Below, in pieces: positions 25,460 to 33,879 of a DNA stretch of 60,033 nucleotides; position 1 is the stretch's first letter; the number at the start of each line of letters is the position of its first letter. The notes under the pieces are model-generated. The model made no database searches. It was not told where the DNA came from and saw only the letters and a program-made list of their open reading frames with translations. This stretch comes from Fimenecus sp963624605. Its GTDB lineage: Bacteria > Bacillota > Clostridia > Oscillospirales > Acutalibacteraceae. The position numbers and the translations under genes are program-made. The DNA is taken from contig CAVFQD010000004.1 in NCBI GenBank assembly GCA_963624605.1, positions 1-60,033 on the forward strand. The letters run 5' to 3'.

Positions 25460-25507
25460 CGCAAATATTTATCTTTTATAGAAAATTTATTTTTTGTCCT
25501 TTTTTTC

Positions 25508-25536
25508 TTTATTATTGTTTTGAAATGTGATAAACT
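25508..25536 (+). promoter_or_regulatory. Candidate hom-lysC promoter
   Basis: TTTATT (25508-25513), 17 bp, TAAACT (25531-25536) with a TGTGA extended -10. The -35 is poor; a second possibility uses TTGAAA near 25520 with a -10 at TGAATA. No riboswitch or T-box is apparent in the short leader. Confidence 0.35.
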
Positions 25537-25576
25537 TTTATGTGAATAAATATATCATAATATAGGATGTGAGAAA

Positions 25577-26815
25577 ATGTATATAGCAGTTATGGGTTAC
25601 GGTACCGTAGGCTCGGGCGTTGTAGAAGTATTTCTCAAGAACCATGACAGCATTATCAAAAAATGCGGACAGTCACAGCTTGATTTGAAATACATTCTCG
25701 ACCTTCGCGATTTCCCGAACGACCCTAACAAGGATAAGTTCACAAAGGACTTTAACGATATTCTCAATGATGACGAGGTTAAAATCGTAGTCGAAACCAT
25801 GGGCGGACTTCATCCCGCTTTTGAATTTGTTTCAAGCCTTCTCAAGGCCGGAAAGAGCGTTGTGACCTCAAACAAAGAGCTTGTTGCGGCTAAAGGCTAT
25901 GAGCTTCTCTCCATTGCGGAGGAAAACAATGTAAACTTCCTGTTTGAGGCTTCGGTAGGCGGCGGTATTCCGATTATCAGGCCTATCTCCCAGTGCCTTG
26001 CCGCAAACGAAATCAATGAGATTGCAGGCATACTCAACGGAACGACAAACTTTATCCTCACCATGATGATTGAAAAGAATATGAGCTTTGACGACGCTCT
26101 CAAATTGGCGCAGGAGAACGGCTATGCCGAAAAGGATCCGACGGCGGACATTGAAGGTCAGGACGCTTGCAGAAAAATTTGCATTCTCGCTTCTCTCTGC
26201 TTCGGAAAGCATGTTTATCCCGACAGCGTTCACACCGAGGGCATTACCAAGGTTACTCTCGCCGATGTTGCATATGTAAACAATCTCGGCGGAGTTATCA
26301 AGCTTATCGGCAGAGCAAAAAGGCTTGATGACGGCAAAATTTCGGCACTTGTCAGTCCCTGTGTCGTTATGTCGTCCTCACAGCTTGCAAATGTAAGCGA
26401 TGTTTTTAACGCAATTCTTGTCAGAGGCGACGCTATCGGCGATGTGGTATTCTACGGCAGAGGCGCGGGTAAGCTTCCGACCGCAAGTGCGGTTGTCGCA
26501 GATGTTATCGACTGTGCAAAGCACACCAAGCGCAAGAAGATTTTCGGCTGGGGTCCGAGCGAGGACGGCTATGTCGAAAACTACGAAGAGCTTGACACCG
26601 CTCTTTTCGTCCGTGCAACGGCAGCAGATGCCGAAAAGGCAAAAGAAGCGGTCAAGGCAGTGTTCCCGACCGTAAAATTCGTTTCAAGAGACAATCAGCC
26701 CGCAGACGAATTCGCTTTTGTAACCGAAAGCGAAAAGGAAAAGAACCTTGTTGCAAAGCTCAACTCAATAAACGAAATCAAACCCTGCTCTGTAATCAGA
26801 GTATCGGATTATTGA
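25577..26815 (+). CDS. hom: Homoserine dehydrogenase
   Basis: Reduces aspartate semialdehyde to homoserine with NAD(P)H, the branch toward threonine and methionine. 412 residues: Rossmann motif MGYGTVGSGVVE at the N-terminus, TSNKELVA after the nucleotide domain, catalytic region with NGTTNFILT and the DPTADIEGQDA signature containing the active-site acids, and a C-terminal ACT-like domain (from about residue 340) for feedback by threonine. GGATGTGAG precedes the ATG. The lysC gene follows after 17 nt. Confidence 0.96.
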   Translation: MYIAVMGYGTVGSGVVEVFLKNHDSIIKKCGQSQLDLKYILDLRDFPNDPNKDKFTKDFNDILNDDEVKIVVETMGGLHPAFEFVSSLLKAGKSVVTSNKELVAAKGYELLSIAEENNVNFLFEASVGGGIPIIRPISQCLAANEINEIAGILNGTTNFILTMMIEKNMSFDDALKLAQENGYAEKDPTADIEGQDACRKICILASLCFGKHVYPDSVHTEGITKVTLADVAYVNNLGGVIKLIGRAKRLDDGKISALVSPCVVMSSSQLANVSDVFNAILVRGDAIGDVVFYGRGAGKLPTASAVVADVIDCAKHTKRKKIFGWGPSEDGYVENYEELDTALFVRATAADAEKAKEAVKAVFPTVKFVSRDNQPADEFAFVTESEKEKNLVAKLNSINEIKPCSVIRVSDY

Positions 26816-26832
26816 TATTTGGAGGATGATTT

Positions 26833-28041
26833 ATGGGACTTATAGTTCAGAAATTCGGCGGAAGCTCCGTTGCAAACGCCGAGCGAGTAATGAATGTCGC
26901 TCGAATCGTTACGGATACCTACCGTCAGGGAAATGATGTCGTTGTAGTTGTTTCCGCACAGGGAGACACCACGGACGATCTCATTGCAAAGGCTCACGAA
27001 ATAAACGAAAAGCCGTCAAAAAGAGAGCTTGATATGCTTATGACCTCGGGCGAGCAGATTTCAATCGCTCTTCTCTCAATGGCTATTGAAAAATTGGGGT
27101 GCCCGGCAGTTTCGCTTCTCGGCTGGCAGGCAGGCTTCAACACAAGCTCGGCATACGGCTCGGCAAGAATCAAATCAATTAAGACAGCCCGCCTCAAATC
27201 GGAGGTTGACCGCCACAACATTGTAGTTGTCGCAGGATTCCAGGGCATTAACAAGTATGACGACCTCACAACTCTCGGCAGAGGCGGCAGCGACACAAGC
27301 GCAGTTGCTATTGCCGCAGCCATGCACGCTGACCGTTGCCAGATATTCACCGATGTCGAGGGCGTATTCACCGCAGACCCGAGAAAGGTTCCGAACGCTC
27401 AGAAGCTTCAGGAAATAACCTATGACGAAATGCTTGAATTGGCTACTCTCGGCGCGCAGGTTCTCAATAACCGCTCAGTAGAAATGGCAAAAAAATACAA
27501 TGTTGAACTCGAGGTTCTCTCAAGTCTCAAGAGAGTTCCCGGAACGATCGTTAAGGAGGTCGCAAAAATGGAAAAAATGCTCGTAAGAGGTGTAACTAAG
27601 GATACGGATGTTGCACGCATTTCAATAACAAACATTCCCAACATTCCCGGCATTGCTTTCAAGCTTTTCTCAAAGCTTGCACACGCAAACATCAATGTTG
27701 ATATAATTCTTCAGTCAGTCGGCAGAGACGGCACAAAGGACATTACCTTTACCGTTTCAAAAGACAATACCGAGGGCGCTGTCGAAGCTATTCACAAAAC
27801 CTTTGACATTGACGACAAGAACATCATCTGCGACACAAGCGTAGCAAAAATTTCAATCGTCGGTGCCGGTATGGAATCGCACCCCGGTACCGCTTCCAAG
27901 ATGTTTGAGGCTCTCTTTGAGCACGACATCAACATTGATATGATTTCAACAAGCGAAATCAAGATTTCCGTTCTTATCGACGCCAAGGACGCAGACCGTG
28001 CCGTTTCCGCGGTTCACAAGGCGTTCTTCCCCGAGGAATAA
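26833..28041 (+). CDS. lysC: Aspartate kinase
   Basis: Phosphorylates aspartate in the first step of lysine, threonine and methionine synthesis. 402 residues: kinase domain with the VQKFGGSSVANAERV motif at the N-terminus and GRGGSDTSAVAIAAAM (ATP site) near residue 155, then two C-terminal ACT domains (ISITNIPNIPGIAFKLF and ISIVGAGMESHPGTASKMF) for allosteric control. GGAGG lies 7 nt upstream. Sits in a two-gene operon with hom that ends in a strong terminator. Which product inhibits it cannot be told from sequence. Confidence 0.96.
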   Translation: MGLIVQKFGGSSVANAERVMNVARIVTDTYRQGNDVVVVVSAQGDTTDDLIAKAHEINEKPSKRELDMLMTSGEQISIALLSMAIEKLGCPAVSLLGWQAGFNTSSAYGSARIKSIKTARLKSEVDRHNIVVVAGFQGINKYDDLTTLGRGGSDTSAVAIAAAMHADRCQIFTDVEGVFTADPRKVPNAQKLQEITYDEMLELATLGAQVLNNRSVEMAKKYNVELEVLSSLKRVPGTIVKEVAKMEKMLVRGVTKDTDVARISITNIPNIPGIAFKLFSKLAHANINVDIILQSVGRDGTKDITFTVSKDNTEGAVEAIHKTFDIDDKNIICDTSVAKISIVGAGMESHPGTASKMFEALFEHDINIDMISTSEIKISVLIDAKDADRAVSAVHKAFFPEE

Positions 28042-28060
28042 GGTATATAAAGATAAAATT

Positions 28061-28093
28061 AAGGCTTTATGAGGGAACTCATAAAGCCTTTTT
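28061..28093 (+). terminator. Bidirectional terminator between lysC and the foldase-like lipoprotein
   Basis: A perfect 13-bp stem (AAGGCTTTATGAG and complement) with a GGAA loop, followed by T-run on the plus strand and preceded by AAAATTAA that gives T-rich sequence on the minus strand. It serves the convergent ends at 28041 and 28106. Confidence 0.92.
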
Positions 28094-28105
28094 GATATGC
28101 TTTTT

Positions 28106-29002
28106 TCAGTTTACCGAATATGCCGTCATCCATGACTCCACAACCGTATCAAATTCTTCACCCTTGAGAGCTTCAAGGCATTCCTGCCTGTATTCCTCAA
28201 ACAGCTCGTCCGAAGTGATGTCGGATCTCGTTACGGTAAAAATATAATCGCCGACGGAAAAGCTTGCCGTAGAACCGACCTCAATACTCTTTACATTGTC
28301 GAAAAATCCGTCCGGATATTTTGAAGAGGTCTTATCGATTACGACAACCGAATCCGTAACCGCAACATTATCCGCATAGGATGAAGCGTCGTCAACGGAA
28401 GCCATACCCTCGTTGATTTCGTTTGCCATACGGTTAAAGACCTCCGTCATTGCCTGCCTGTCCGTCTCCGAAAGAGAAACCGTGTTGTTGTTCTCGTCAA
28501 CCGTGGTCAAAAATCCGGTTGCCGACCTGAACGCCACAAAATTATTGCCGAAGTAATCTTTAAGCTCGCTGTCCGATACGGGCGAATCGCCGTTTTCGGA
28601 ATAATAGACCTCCATAAGCCGCGTTTCAAAGCATTTGCTCTCCTCAATCTTATAAAGGTCATTTTTCGACACGCCTATTCCCTCATAATATTTTGAGAAC
28701 AAATGCCAATATGAATCGACCGTGCTTGAAAGAGTTGATTTTTCCTCAAGCGTTAAATCAAGTCCTCTGTTGGCAAACTCGGAATTTATCGCAACATATC
28801 TTATAAGCATATTGTTCGCAAGTCCGGTCACATCGGTCTCGCCGCTCTCCGACGCCTGCCTTTCGGCAAGGTCGGTAAAGTACGCATAAACTCCCTTTCC
28901 GATTTTTGCAGAATTCACACGCACCTTTGCATTTTTGCCGCACGAGCACAGTGTCAAAAGCAAAATCAGCGACAGCATCAGTGCCGTTATCCTTTTTTTC
29001 AC
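28106..29002 (-). CDS. Lipoprotein, SurA/PrsA foldase-like
   Basis: A 298-residue predicted lipoprotein starting at the GTG 29002 (GGTGGA just upstream). The signal peptide ends in the lipobox LCSC (LLLTLCSCGKNAK). The mature part is charged, with long helices (LTLEEKSTLSSTVDSYWH, EESKCFETRLMEVYYSENG) and VSDSELKDYFGNNFVAFRSA, the pattern seen in the N-terminal chaperone domains of SurA/PrsA-type peptidyl-prolyl isomerases. I do not see the parvulin catalytic signature, so it may be a chaperone-only foldase. Third gene of a minus-strand group with the two upstream genes. Family call is tentative. Confidence 0.6.
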   Translation of the reverse strand: MKKRITALMLSLILLLTLCSCGKNAKVRVNSAKIGKGVYAYFTDLAERQASESGETDVTGLANNMLIRYVAINSEFANRGLDLTLEEKSTLSSTVDSYWHLFSKYYEGIGVSKNDLYKIEESKCFETRLMEVYYSENGDSPVSDSELKDYFGNNFVAFRSATGFLTTVDENNNTVSLSETDRQAMTEVFNRMANEINEGMASVDDASSYADNVAVTDSVVVIDKTSSKYPDGFFDNVKSIEVGSTASFSVGDYIFTVTRSDITSDELFEEYRQECLEALKGEEFDTVVESWMTAYSVN

Positions 29003-29049
29003 ATTTCCACCGCCTTTATTCGTATAAAACCGTAACAATTATATTGCTG

Positions 29050-29775
29050 TCAGCGGTTATTTTTCTGTTCGTCAAGATATTCCTGCAACAGTCTCTCCTT
29101 GAGCTGTTCTCTCTCCTCTGCCATTCTTGCCTTTTTGGCATACGCTTTTTTATTCCTGCCTATCTTTCCGTTCTTGAGGAAAGCGACAAGGAACATTCCG
29201 ATAAGTCCGCCGGAAGCCTGTATAATCTCGTCGGTCATGGTATCGGTAAGTCCGTAATCGGACATAGGCTTTGTACACTGGAGCGAAAGTCCGTATATCC
29301 TGTCCATTGAAAATTCATAGGTTTCCCATCCGATTGAAACAAAGCACGCAAAGCATACTGCGAACAGCGACGCAAGCGCCGGAGAAAGCCTCCTTTTCGG
29401 TCCCTGAACCGTACACGCAAAATCATAGGCAAACCAAGCCGAAATAAAGCCGGCAGAGAAGTGCGTTACTATATCGAAATCCGTAAAATCCGTTCTGTTG
29501 TTAAGCGTTGAGCCCACAACAACGCCGATAAAAATAAACAGATTCAGCATTGTCTGGGTCAAATAGTCGACTCTTGTTATAAATGAAAATCCGCCGAATA
29601 TCTGAAAGAAATCCCATAAATGCGTAAAGATAATAGCAAATATCGCTTCGAGAAATTCGACAACAGAGCCGTGAAACAGCCCGTAAACTCCCCACGCAAG
29701 CAAGCCTATTCTTAAAACTATCCAAAGTATCTTATGCGAAACGGGCAGAAATCCCGTTTCAAATCTTTCGTTCAT
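29050..29775 (-). CDS. Multi-pass membrane protein, YjdF/DUF2238-like
   Basis: A 241-residue membrane protein with roughly six hydrophobic segments, then a long basic and acidic C-terminal tail (KKAYAKKARMAEEREQLKERL) predicted as a cytoplasmic coiled helix. Conserved-looking polar residues in the membrane part, DIVTHFSAGFISAW and IGWETYEFSMDRIYG, resemble the His and Trp-Glu patterns of the YjdF/DUF2238 family; the resemblance is from memory and weak. It is 13 nt downstream of the beta-propeller lipoprotein, so probably one transcript. Function unknown. Confidence 0.55.
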   Translation of the reverse strand: MNERFETGFLPVSHKILWIVLRIGLLAWGVYGLFHGSVVEFLEAIFAIIFTHLWDFFQIFGGFSFITRVDYLTQTMLNLFIFIGVVVGSTLNNRTDFTDFDIVTHFSAGFISAWFAYDFACTVQGPKRRLSPALASLFAVCFACFVSIGWETYEFSMDRIYGLSLQCTKPMSDYGLTDTMTDEIIQASGGLIGMFLVAFLKNGKIGRNKKAYAKKARMAEEREQLKERLLQEYLDEQKNNR

Positions 29776-29788
29776 CCGTCAGTTTCCT

Positions 29789-31597
29789 TTACTTGAATTT
29801 TGCAATCATACCTGCGGTTTTTTCTCCGTCGGATTTTGAACCTACAAGGTCTCCGTCCGCAGAAAGAGTTGAGCCGCAAGCGATATATTTACCGCCCGAA
29901 AGCACACATACGCTTTCAAATCTGTCCTCGCGGGATCCGCCGTAGCCCTCAACCGAGGTAATCTGACCGGTTGCGCCGAGCGTTACGATAATGCCGTCCG
30001 CAGCGCCCTTGTTTCCGACCGTTTTCAAGTCTCTGTTATTCGAAGATGAATATCCGCAAACGACAAACGAGCCGTCCGAAAGCGCCGCAATTGATGTGAA
30101 GGCGTCATCCTGATAACCTCTGAACGGCGTCTGCCACGCAACGCTTCCCGACGAGGTGTATTTTACGGCATAGGCGTCATATCCGCCCTGATTGCCGACA
30201 GAGGCAAACGAATTGTCCTTTGAATTGGAGCGTCCGACAACGACGCAGCCATCCGAGGTTGCCGCTACGGAATTCGCATTGTCTATACCGCTTCCGCCGA
30301 ACTGCTTAACCCACGAAACATTTCCGCCGGCGTCAAGCCTTACTATTGCGCCGTCCGCTTTACCGAAGCCGTCAAAAGCCCTCAAAGAGTCCTGTGACGA
30401 GAAGTTGCCGACAGCATAGATATTACCGTTTGAATCAGTGTCAACTCCGTTAAACGAGTCTCCGCTTGAGCCTACCGCCCTTGCAAAAACAAGGTTGCCC
30501 GACGCGTCATACTTTGTAACAAGAGCTGCGGATTTACCTGCCGCAATTCCGAGAGTCGCCGCAGCGCCGTCGCTTGAGCCTACGCTTCCTGCCGCAACAA
30601 TACTTCCGTCGGGACAAACGCTTACACTGTTAAAGAAGTCAACCATACTTCCGCCGTAAGACTGTACCCACTGAATATCGCCCGAGGAATTAAACTTATA
30701 TATAACCGCGTCATACTCGCCGTAATGGGTGCTGCCGAGGGTTGACGCATTGGAATAGCCTGCCGCAATAATATTACCCGAGGCGTCTGTGTCAAGGCTT
30801 CTCAATGACAGAGCGCCGTCGCTTGTTATAGCCTTGCGCCATTTGAGAATACCTGAGCTGTCAAATTTCATAAGAACCATATACGGAACGCCCGATCCCG
30901 AGGCAAGCCCTGCGAACGAGCCGTCAGAGGAGTTTGTCTGAACAAGAGAGACATATCCACCGTCCGAGGTTGCCGCAACGGCATTACAGGTGTCATTATT
31001 ACTTCCGCTGAAGGTTGCGCCCCAGTTTGAGCTGTTACCGCCGGGAGTTGCCGGCGATGTGGTGTATCTTCTTGTGTAGGTTATGGTATTGCCGTCCTTA
31101 TCAACAACAGGGTTACCGTTTGCGTCGGTCTGAACAAGGGTGGTTATTATTGTTTCGTTCGGAGCGGGAACGGTAATCATAGTGTGGCTGACATTTCCGT
31201 TCTTATCCGTAACGATATTACCGTCCTTGTCGGTAAGGGGAATTTCCACATCCTTGGGATGGTAAACTATTGAGGTCTTGACTTCGCCGTTTTCGTCATA
31301 TACCTTTTCGCCGTTGGCATTCGTCACCTCAACAATTTCCGTTTCAAGCACAACGGTAATAGCCTCGCCGTTTTCATCGGTTACCGGAACTCCGTTTTTG
31401 TCCGTAACAACAACCGTTTCGGCATAAACCATTGTTGTAACAACCTCTCCGTTTTCATTGGTTACGGGGTTTCCGTATTCGTCCGTTACAACGACAGCCT
31501 GTCCGGGATTTGAGTTCCTTTTGCAGGCGGAAACAGTAATAAGCACCGCAAGTGTAACAGCGATTGCCGAAATTACGATTTTTTTGTTTGCTTTCAT
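29789..31597 (-). CDS. Surface lipoprotein with VTD-repeat stalk and SBBP beta-propeller
   Basis: A predicted lipoprotein of 602 residues from the ATG at 31597 (GGAGG 8 nt upstream; promoter start near 31635). The lipobox is VSAC. Residues about 30-170 hold at least five copies of a [VT]TDxxGxxVxxxNGEVxT unit (TDEYGNPVTNENGEVVTT, TDKNGVPVTDENGEAITV, TDKDGNIVTDKNGN), then a Pro/Gly/Ser linker. The rest is about six 50-60 residue repeats of the SBBP/Kelch-like beta-propeller type, each with SxxxSxDGGYxxxG and KFxxxGxxxWxxxxGG. Likely anchored outside the membrane on a repetitive stalk; the ligand is unknown. The same stalk unit occurs in the lipoprotein at 47955-48662. Confidence 0.8.
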   Translation of the reverse strand: MKANKKIVISAIAVTLAVLITVSACKRNSNPGQAVVVTDEYGNPVTNENGEVVTTMVYAETVVVTDKNGVPVTDENGEAITVVLETEIVEVTNANGEKVYDENGEVKTSIVYHPKDVEIPLTDKDGNIVTDKNGNVSHTMITVPAPNETIITTLVQTDANGNPVVDKDGNTITYTRRYTTSPATPGGNSSNWGATFSGSNNDTCNAVAATSDGGYVSLVQTNSSDGSFAGLASGSGVPYMVLMKFDSSGILKWRKAITSDGALSLRSLDTDASGNIIAAGYSNASTLGSTHYGEYDAVIYKFNSSGDIQWVQSYGGSMVDFFNSVSVCPDGSIVAAGSVGSSDGAAATLGIAAGKSAALVTKYDASGNLVFARAVGSSGDSFNGVDTDSNGNIYAVGNFSSQDSLRAFDGFGKADGAIVRLDAGGNVSWVKQFGGSGIDNANSVAATSDGCVVVGRSNSKDNSFASVGNQGGYDAYAVKYTSSGSVAWQTPFRGYQDDAFTSIAALSDGSFVVCGYSSSNNRDLKTVGNKGAADGIIVTLGATGQITSVEGYGGSREDRFESVCVLSGGKYIACGSTLSADGDLVGSKSDGEKTAGMIAKFK

Positions 31598-31641
31598 AAG
31601 CCAAGCCTCCGATTTTGTGCCTGAATATTCATACATTATTT

Positions 31642-31670
31642 ATTTTACCATAACAAGACGCCGAATTCAA
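31642..31670 (-). promoter_or_regulatory. Promoter of the propeller lipoprotein operon
   Basis: Minus strand TTGAAT (31665-31670), 17-bp spacer, TAAAAT (31642-31647) with extended TGG. Start predicted near 31635, about 38 nt before the ATG at 31597, so the in-frame ATG at 31636 is not in the mRNA. Confidence 0.7.
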
Positions 31671-31738
31671 TCTAATTTTTGCGCCGTTTGACGGCATTAT
31701 TATGTAATAAAATACTATACAAACTTGATTTGTTGTGA

Positions 31739-31759
31739 TATAATAATCAACTGTATAAT
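31739..31759 (+). promoter_or_regulatory. Promoter elements for aspS-gatCAB
   Basis: Two TATAAT boxes are present: 31739-31744, with an extended TGTGA but poor -35, and 31754-31759, with TTGTTG 18 bp upstream. Either would give a leader of 45-65 nt. No T-box motif (GGTGG-type antiterminator) was found in the leader. Confidence 0.5.
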
Positions 31760-31812
31760 TAGGTAAATTATTATTTTCGGCAAGTGCCGATTTATCGGAA
31801 GGAATGTGTTAA

Positions 31813-33564
31813 ATGGCTTACAGAACGCATAATTGTAACGAATTGACTCTCGCTGACCTTGAAAAGACCGTCAGCCTCGCAGGCTGGGTCGATACAATAA
31901 GGGACCACGGCGGAGTTATTTTCATTGATTTGAGAGACCAATACGGAATTACTCAGGTTGTCGTAAACGACGATACCCTTTTGCAGGGCGTCCACAAGGA
32001 ATCCGTTATTTCCGTTACGGGTAAAGTTGTCAAAAGAGACGAGGAGACCGTAAACAAAAAAATCCCGACCGGCGAGCTTGAGGTTAAGGTGTCGGAGCTT
32101 GAAATTCTCGGCACTTGCTCGGAGGCTCTTCCGTTTGAAATCGAAGACTCAATAAACACGAGGGAGGATTCGCGTCTTACCTACCGCTTCCTCGATTTAA
32201 GAAATAAGAAAATGCACGACAATATTCTTTTCCGCTCGGAGGTAGTAAGCTTCCTGCGTAAAAAGATGGAAAGCATGGGCTTCCCCGAGATAAACACGCC
32301 TATCCTTACCTGCTCTTCCCCCGAGGGCGCAAGGGACTATATCATCCCCTCAAGAAAGCACGAGGGCAAGTTCTATGCTCTGCCGCAGGCTCCCCAGCAG
32401 TTCAAGCAGCTGCTTATGGTTTCGGGCTTCGACAAGTATTTCCAGATAGCTCCCTGCTTCAGAGACGAGGACGCAAGAGCTGACCGCTCTCCGGGAGAGT
32501 TTTATCAGCTTGACTTTGAGATGGCTTTTGCAACGCAGGAGGATGTTTTTGCCGTTGCCGAAGAGGTTCTCTATGATACATTTACAAAATTCGGCGGAGG
32601 AAAGAAGGTTTCTCCCGCTCCGTTCGTTAAAATCCCGTATGAGGAATCAATGCTCAAATACGGTACAGACAAGCCCGACCTTCGCAATCCGCTTATCATA
32701 AACGATTTGACCGACTTCTTCTCCGATGTTGAGTTCAAAGCATTCCAGGGCAAGCCCGTAAGAGGCATCGTCGCTCCCTGCGGCAAATGCTCAAAAGGCT
32801 TCTTTGAAAAGCTTCTCGCATATGCTCTTGACATCGGTATGAAAGGTCTCGGCTACCTCACGGTGCTTGAGGACGGCTCTTTCAAGGGTCCCATCGACAA
32901 GTTCCTCACTCCCGAAAAGAAAGCGGAACTCACTTCGATGCTCAACCTTAAAACAGACGACACCCTGTTCTTCATCTGCGACAATATCAAGGTCGTAAAC
33001 ACTCTTGCGGGTCAGATAAGAACCGCACTCGGCGAACGCCTTGACATAATCGACAAGGACAGGTTCGATATGTGCTTCATCACCGACTTCCCGATGTATG
33101 AAAAGAACGACGAGGGCAAGCTCGACTTTACACACAACCCGTTCTCAATGCCTCAGGGCGGTATGGACGCCTTGCTCAATCAGGATCCGCTTACAATAAA
33201 GGCTTATCAGTACGACATTGTCTGCAACGGTGTTGAGCTCTCCTCGGGAGCTGTTCGTAACCACCGCCCCGACATTATGATTAAAGCGTTTGAGCTTGCA
33301 GGCTACTCGGAGGACGAGGTTGCAAAGCGTTTCGGCGCTTTGTTCAGAGCGTTCCACTACGGTGCTCCGCCTCACGCAGGTATGGCTCCCGGCGTTGACA
33401 GAATGATTATGCTCCTTAAGAACGAAGAGAATATCCGTGAAATCATCGCCTTCCCGATGAACTCCAACGCACAGGATATGCTTCTCGGCGCACCGAACAC
33501 GGTATCCGAGCAGCAGCTTCGCGAGGTTCATATAAAGCTTCGCCGCCCCGTTCCCGAAAAATAA
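31813..33564 (+). CDS. aspS: Aspartyl-tRNA synthetase, bacterial type (probably non-discriminating)
   Basis: Charges tRNA-Asp. 583 residues: N-terminal OB anticodon domain (LAGWVDTIRDHGGVIFIDLRD), class II core with motif 2 at FRDEDARADRSPGEFYQLDFE and motif 3 at GMAPGVDRMIML, and the bacterial GAD insertion (residues about 280-420, GIVAPCGKCSKGFFEKL). GGAAGGA precedes the ATG. Since gatCAB follows on the same transcript and no asnS is in view, it may also charge tRNA-Asn for later amidation; that is an inference from context, not from a residue signature I could verify. Confidence 0.95.
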   Translation: MAYRTHNCNELTLADLEKTVSLAGWVDTIRDHGGVIFIDLRDQYGITQVVVNDDTLLQGVHKESVISVTGKVVKRDEETVNKKIPTGELEVKVSELEILGTCSEALPFEIEDSINTREDSRLTYRFLDLRNKKMHDNILFRSEVVSFLRKKMESMGFPEINTPILTCSSPEGARDYIIPSRKHEGKFYALPQAPQQFKQLLMVSGFDKYFQIAPCFRDEDARADRSPGEFYQLDFEMAFATQEDVFAVAEEVLYDTFTKFGGGKKVSPAPFVKIPYEESMLKYGTDKPDLRNPLIINDLTDFFSDVEFKAFQGKPVRGIVAPCGKCSKGFFEKLLAYALDIGMKGLGYLTVLEDGSFKGPIDKFLTPEKKAELTSMLNLKTDDTLFFICDNIKVVNTLAGQIRTALGERLDIIDKDRFDMCFITDFPMYEKNDEGKLDFTHNPFSMPQGGMDALLNQDPLTIKAYQYDIVCNGVELSSGAVRNHRPDIMIKAFELAGYSEDEVAKRFGALFRAFHYGAPPHAGMAPGVDRMIMLLKNEENIREIIAFPMNSNAQDMLLGAPNTVSEQQLREVHIKLRRPVPEK

Positions 33565-33581
33565 TTTATCAGGTGATATAA

Positions 33582-33869
33582 ATGACGATAGACAGAAACC
33601 TTGTGGAATATCTTGAAAAGCTCGGCAGGATAAGACTTACCGAAGAGGAAAAGGTTGCCGCCGAAAAGGACCTTCAGGACATTCTTACCTATATTGACAC
33701 GCTCAACGAGCTTGACACCGACGGAATTGAGCCGGCGTCACATTCGTTCCCCGTCGCAAATGTAATGCGCGACGATGTCGTTACAAACAAGGCTGACACG
33801 GAAAACATACTCAAAAACGCACCCGACAGCAAGGACGGTTGCTTCGTAGTTCCGAAAACAGTTGAATGA
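33582..33869 (+). CDS. gatC: Asp-tRNA(Asn)/Glu-tRNA(Gln) amidotransferase subunit C
   Basis: The small subunit of the GatCAB complex that stabilises the GatA-GatB interface. 95 residues: begins TIDRNLVEYLEKLGRIRLTEEE and contains LNELDTDGIEPASHSFPVAN, the belt wrapped around GatA/GatB. Follows aspS after 17 nt, GGTGATAT before its ATG. Its stop is 10 nt before the gatA start. Confidence 0.94.
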   Translation: MTIDRNLVEYLEKLGRIRLTEEEKVAAEKDLQDILTYIDTLNELDTDGIEPASHSFPVANVMRDDVVTNKADTENILKNAPDSKDGCFVVPKTVE

Positions 33870-33879
33870 GGTGCAGACT

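Noticed and set aside
31772..31812. T-box before aspS
   Set aside because: The leader is under 70 nt and has no specifier stem or GGTGG-type element.
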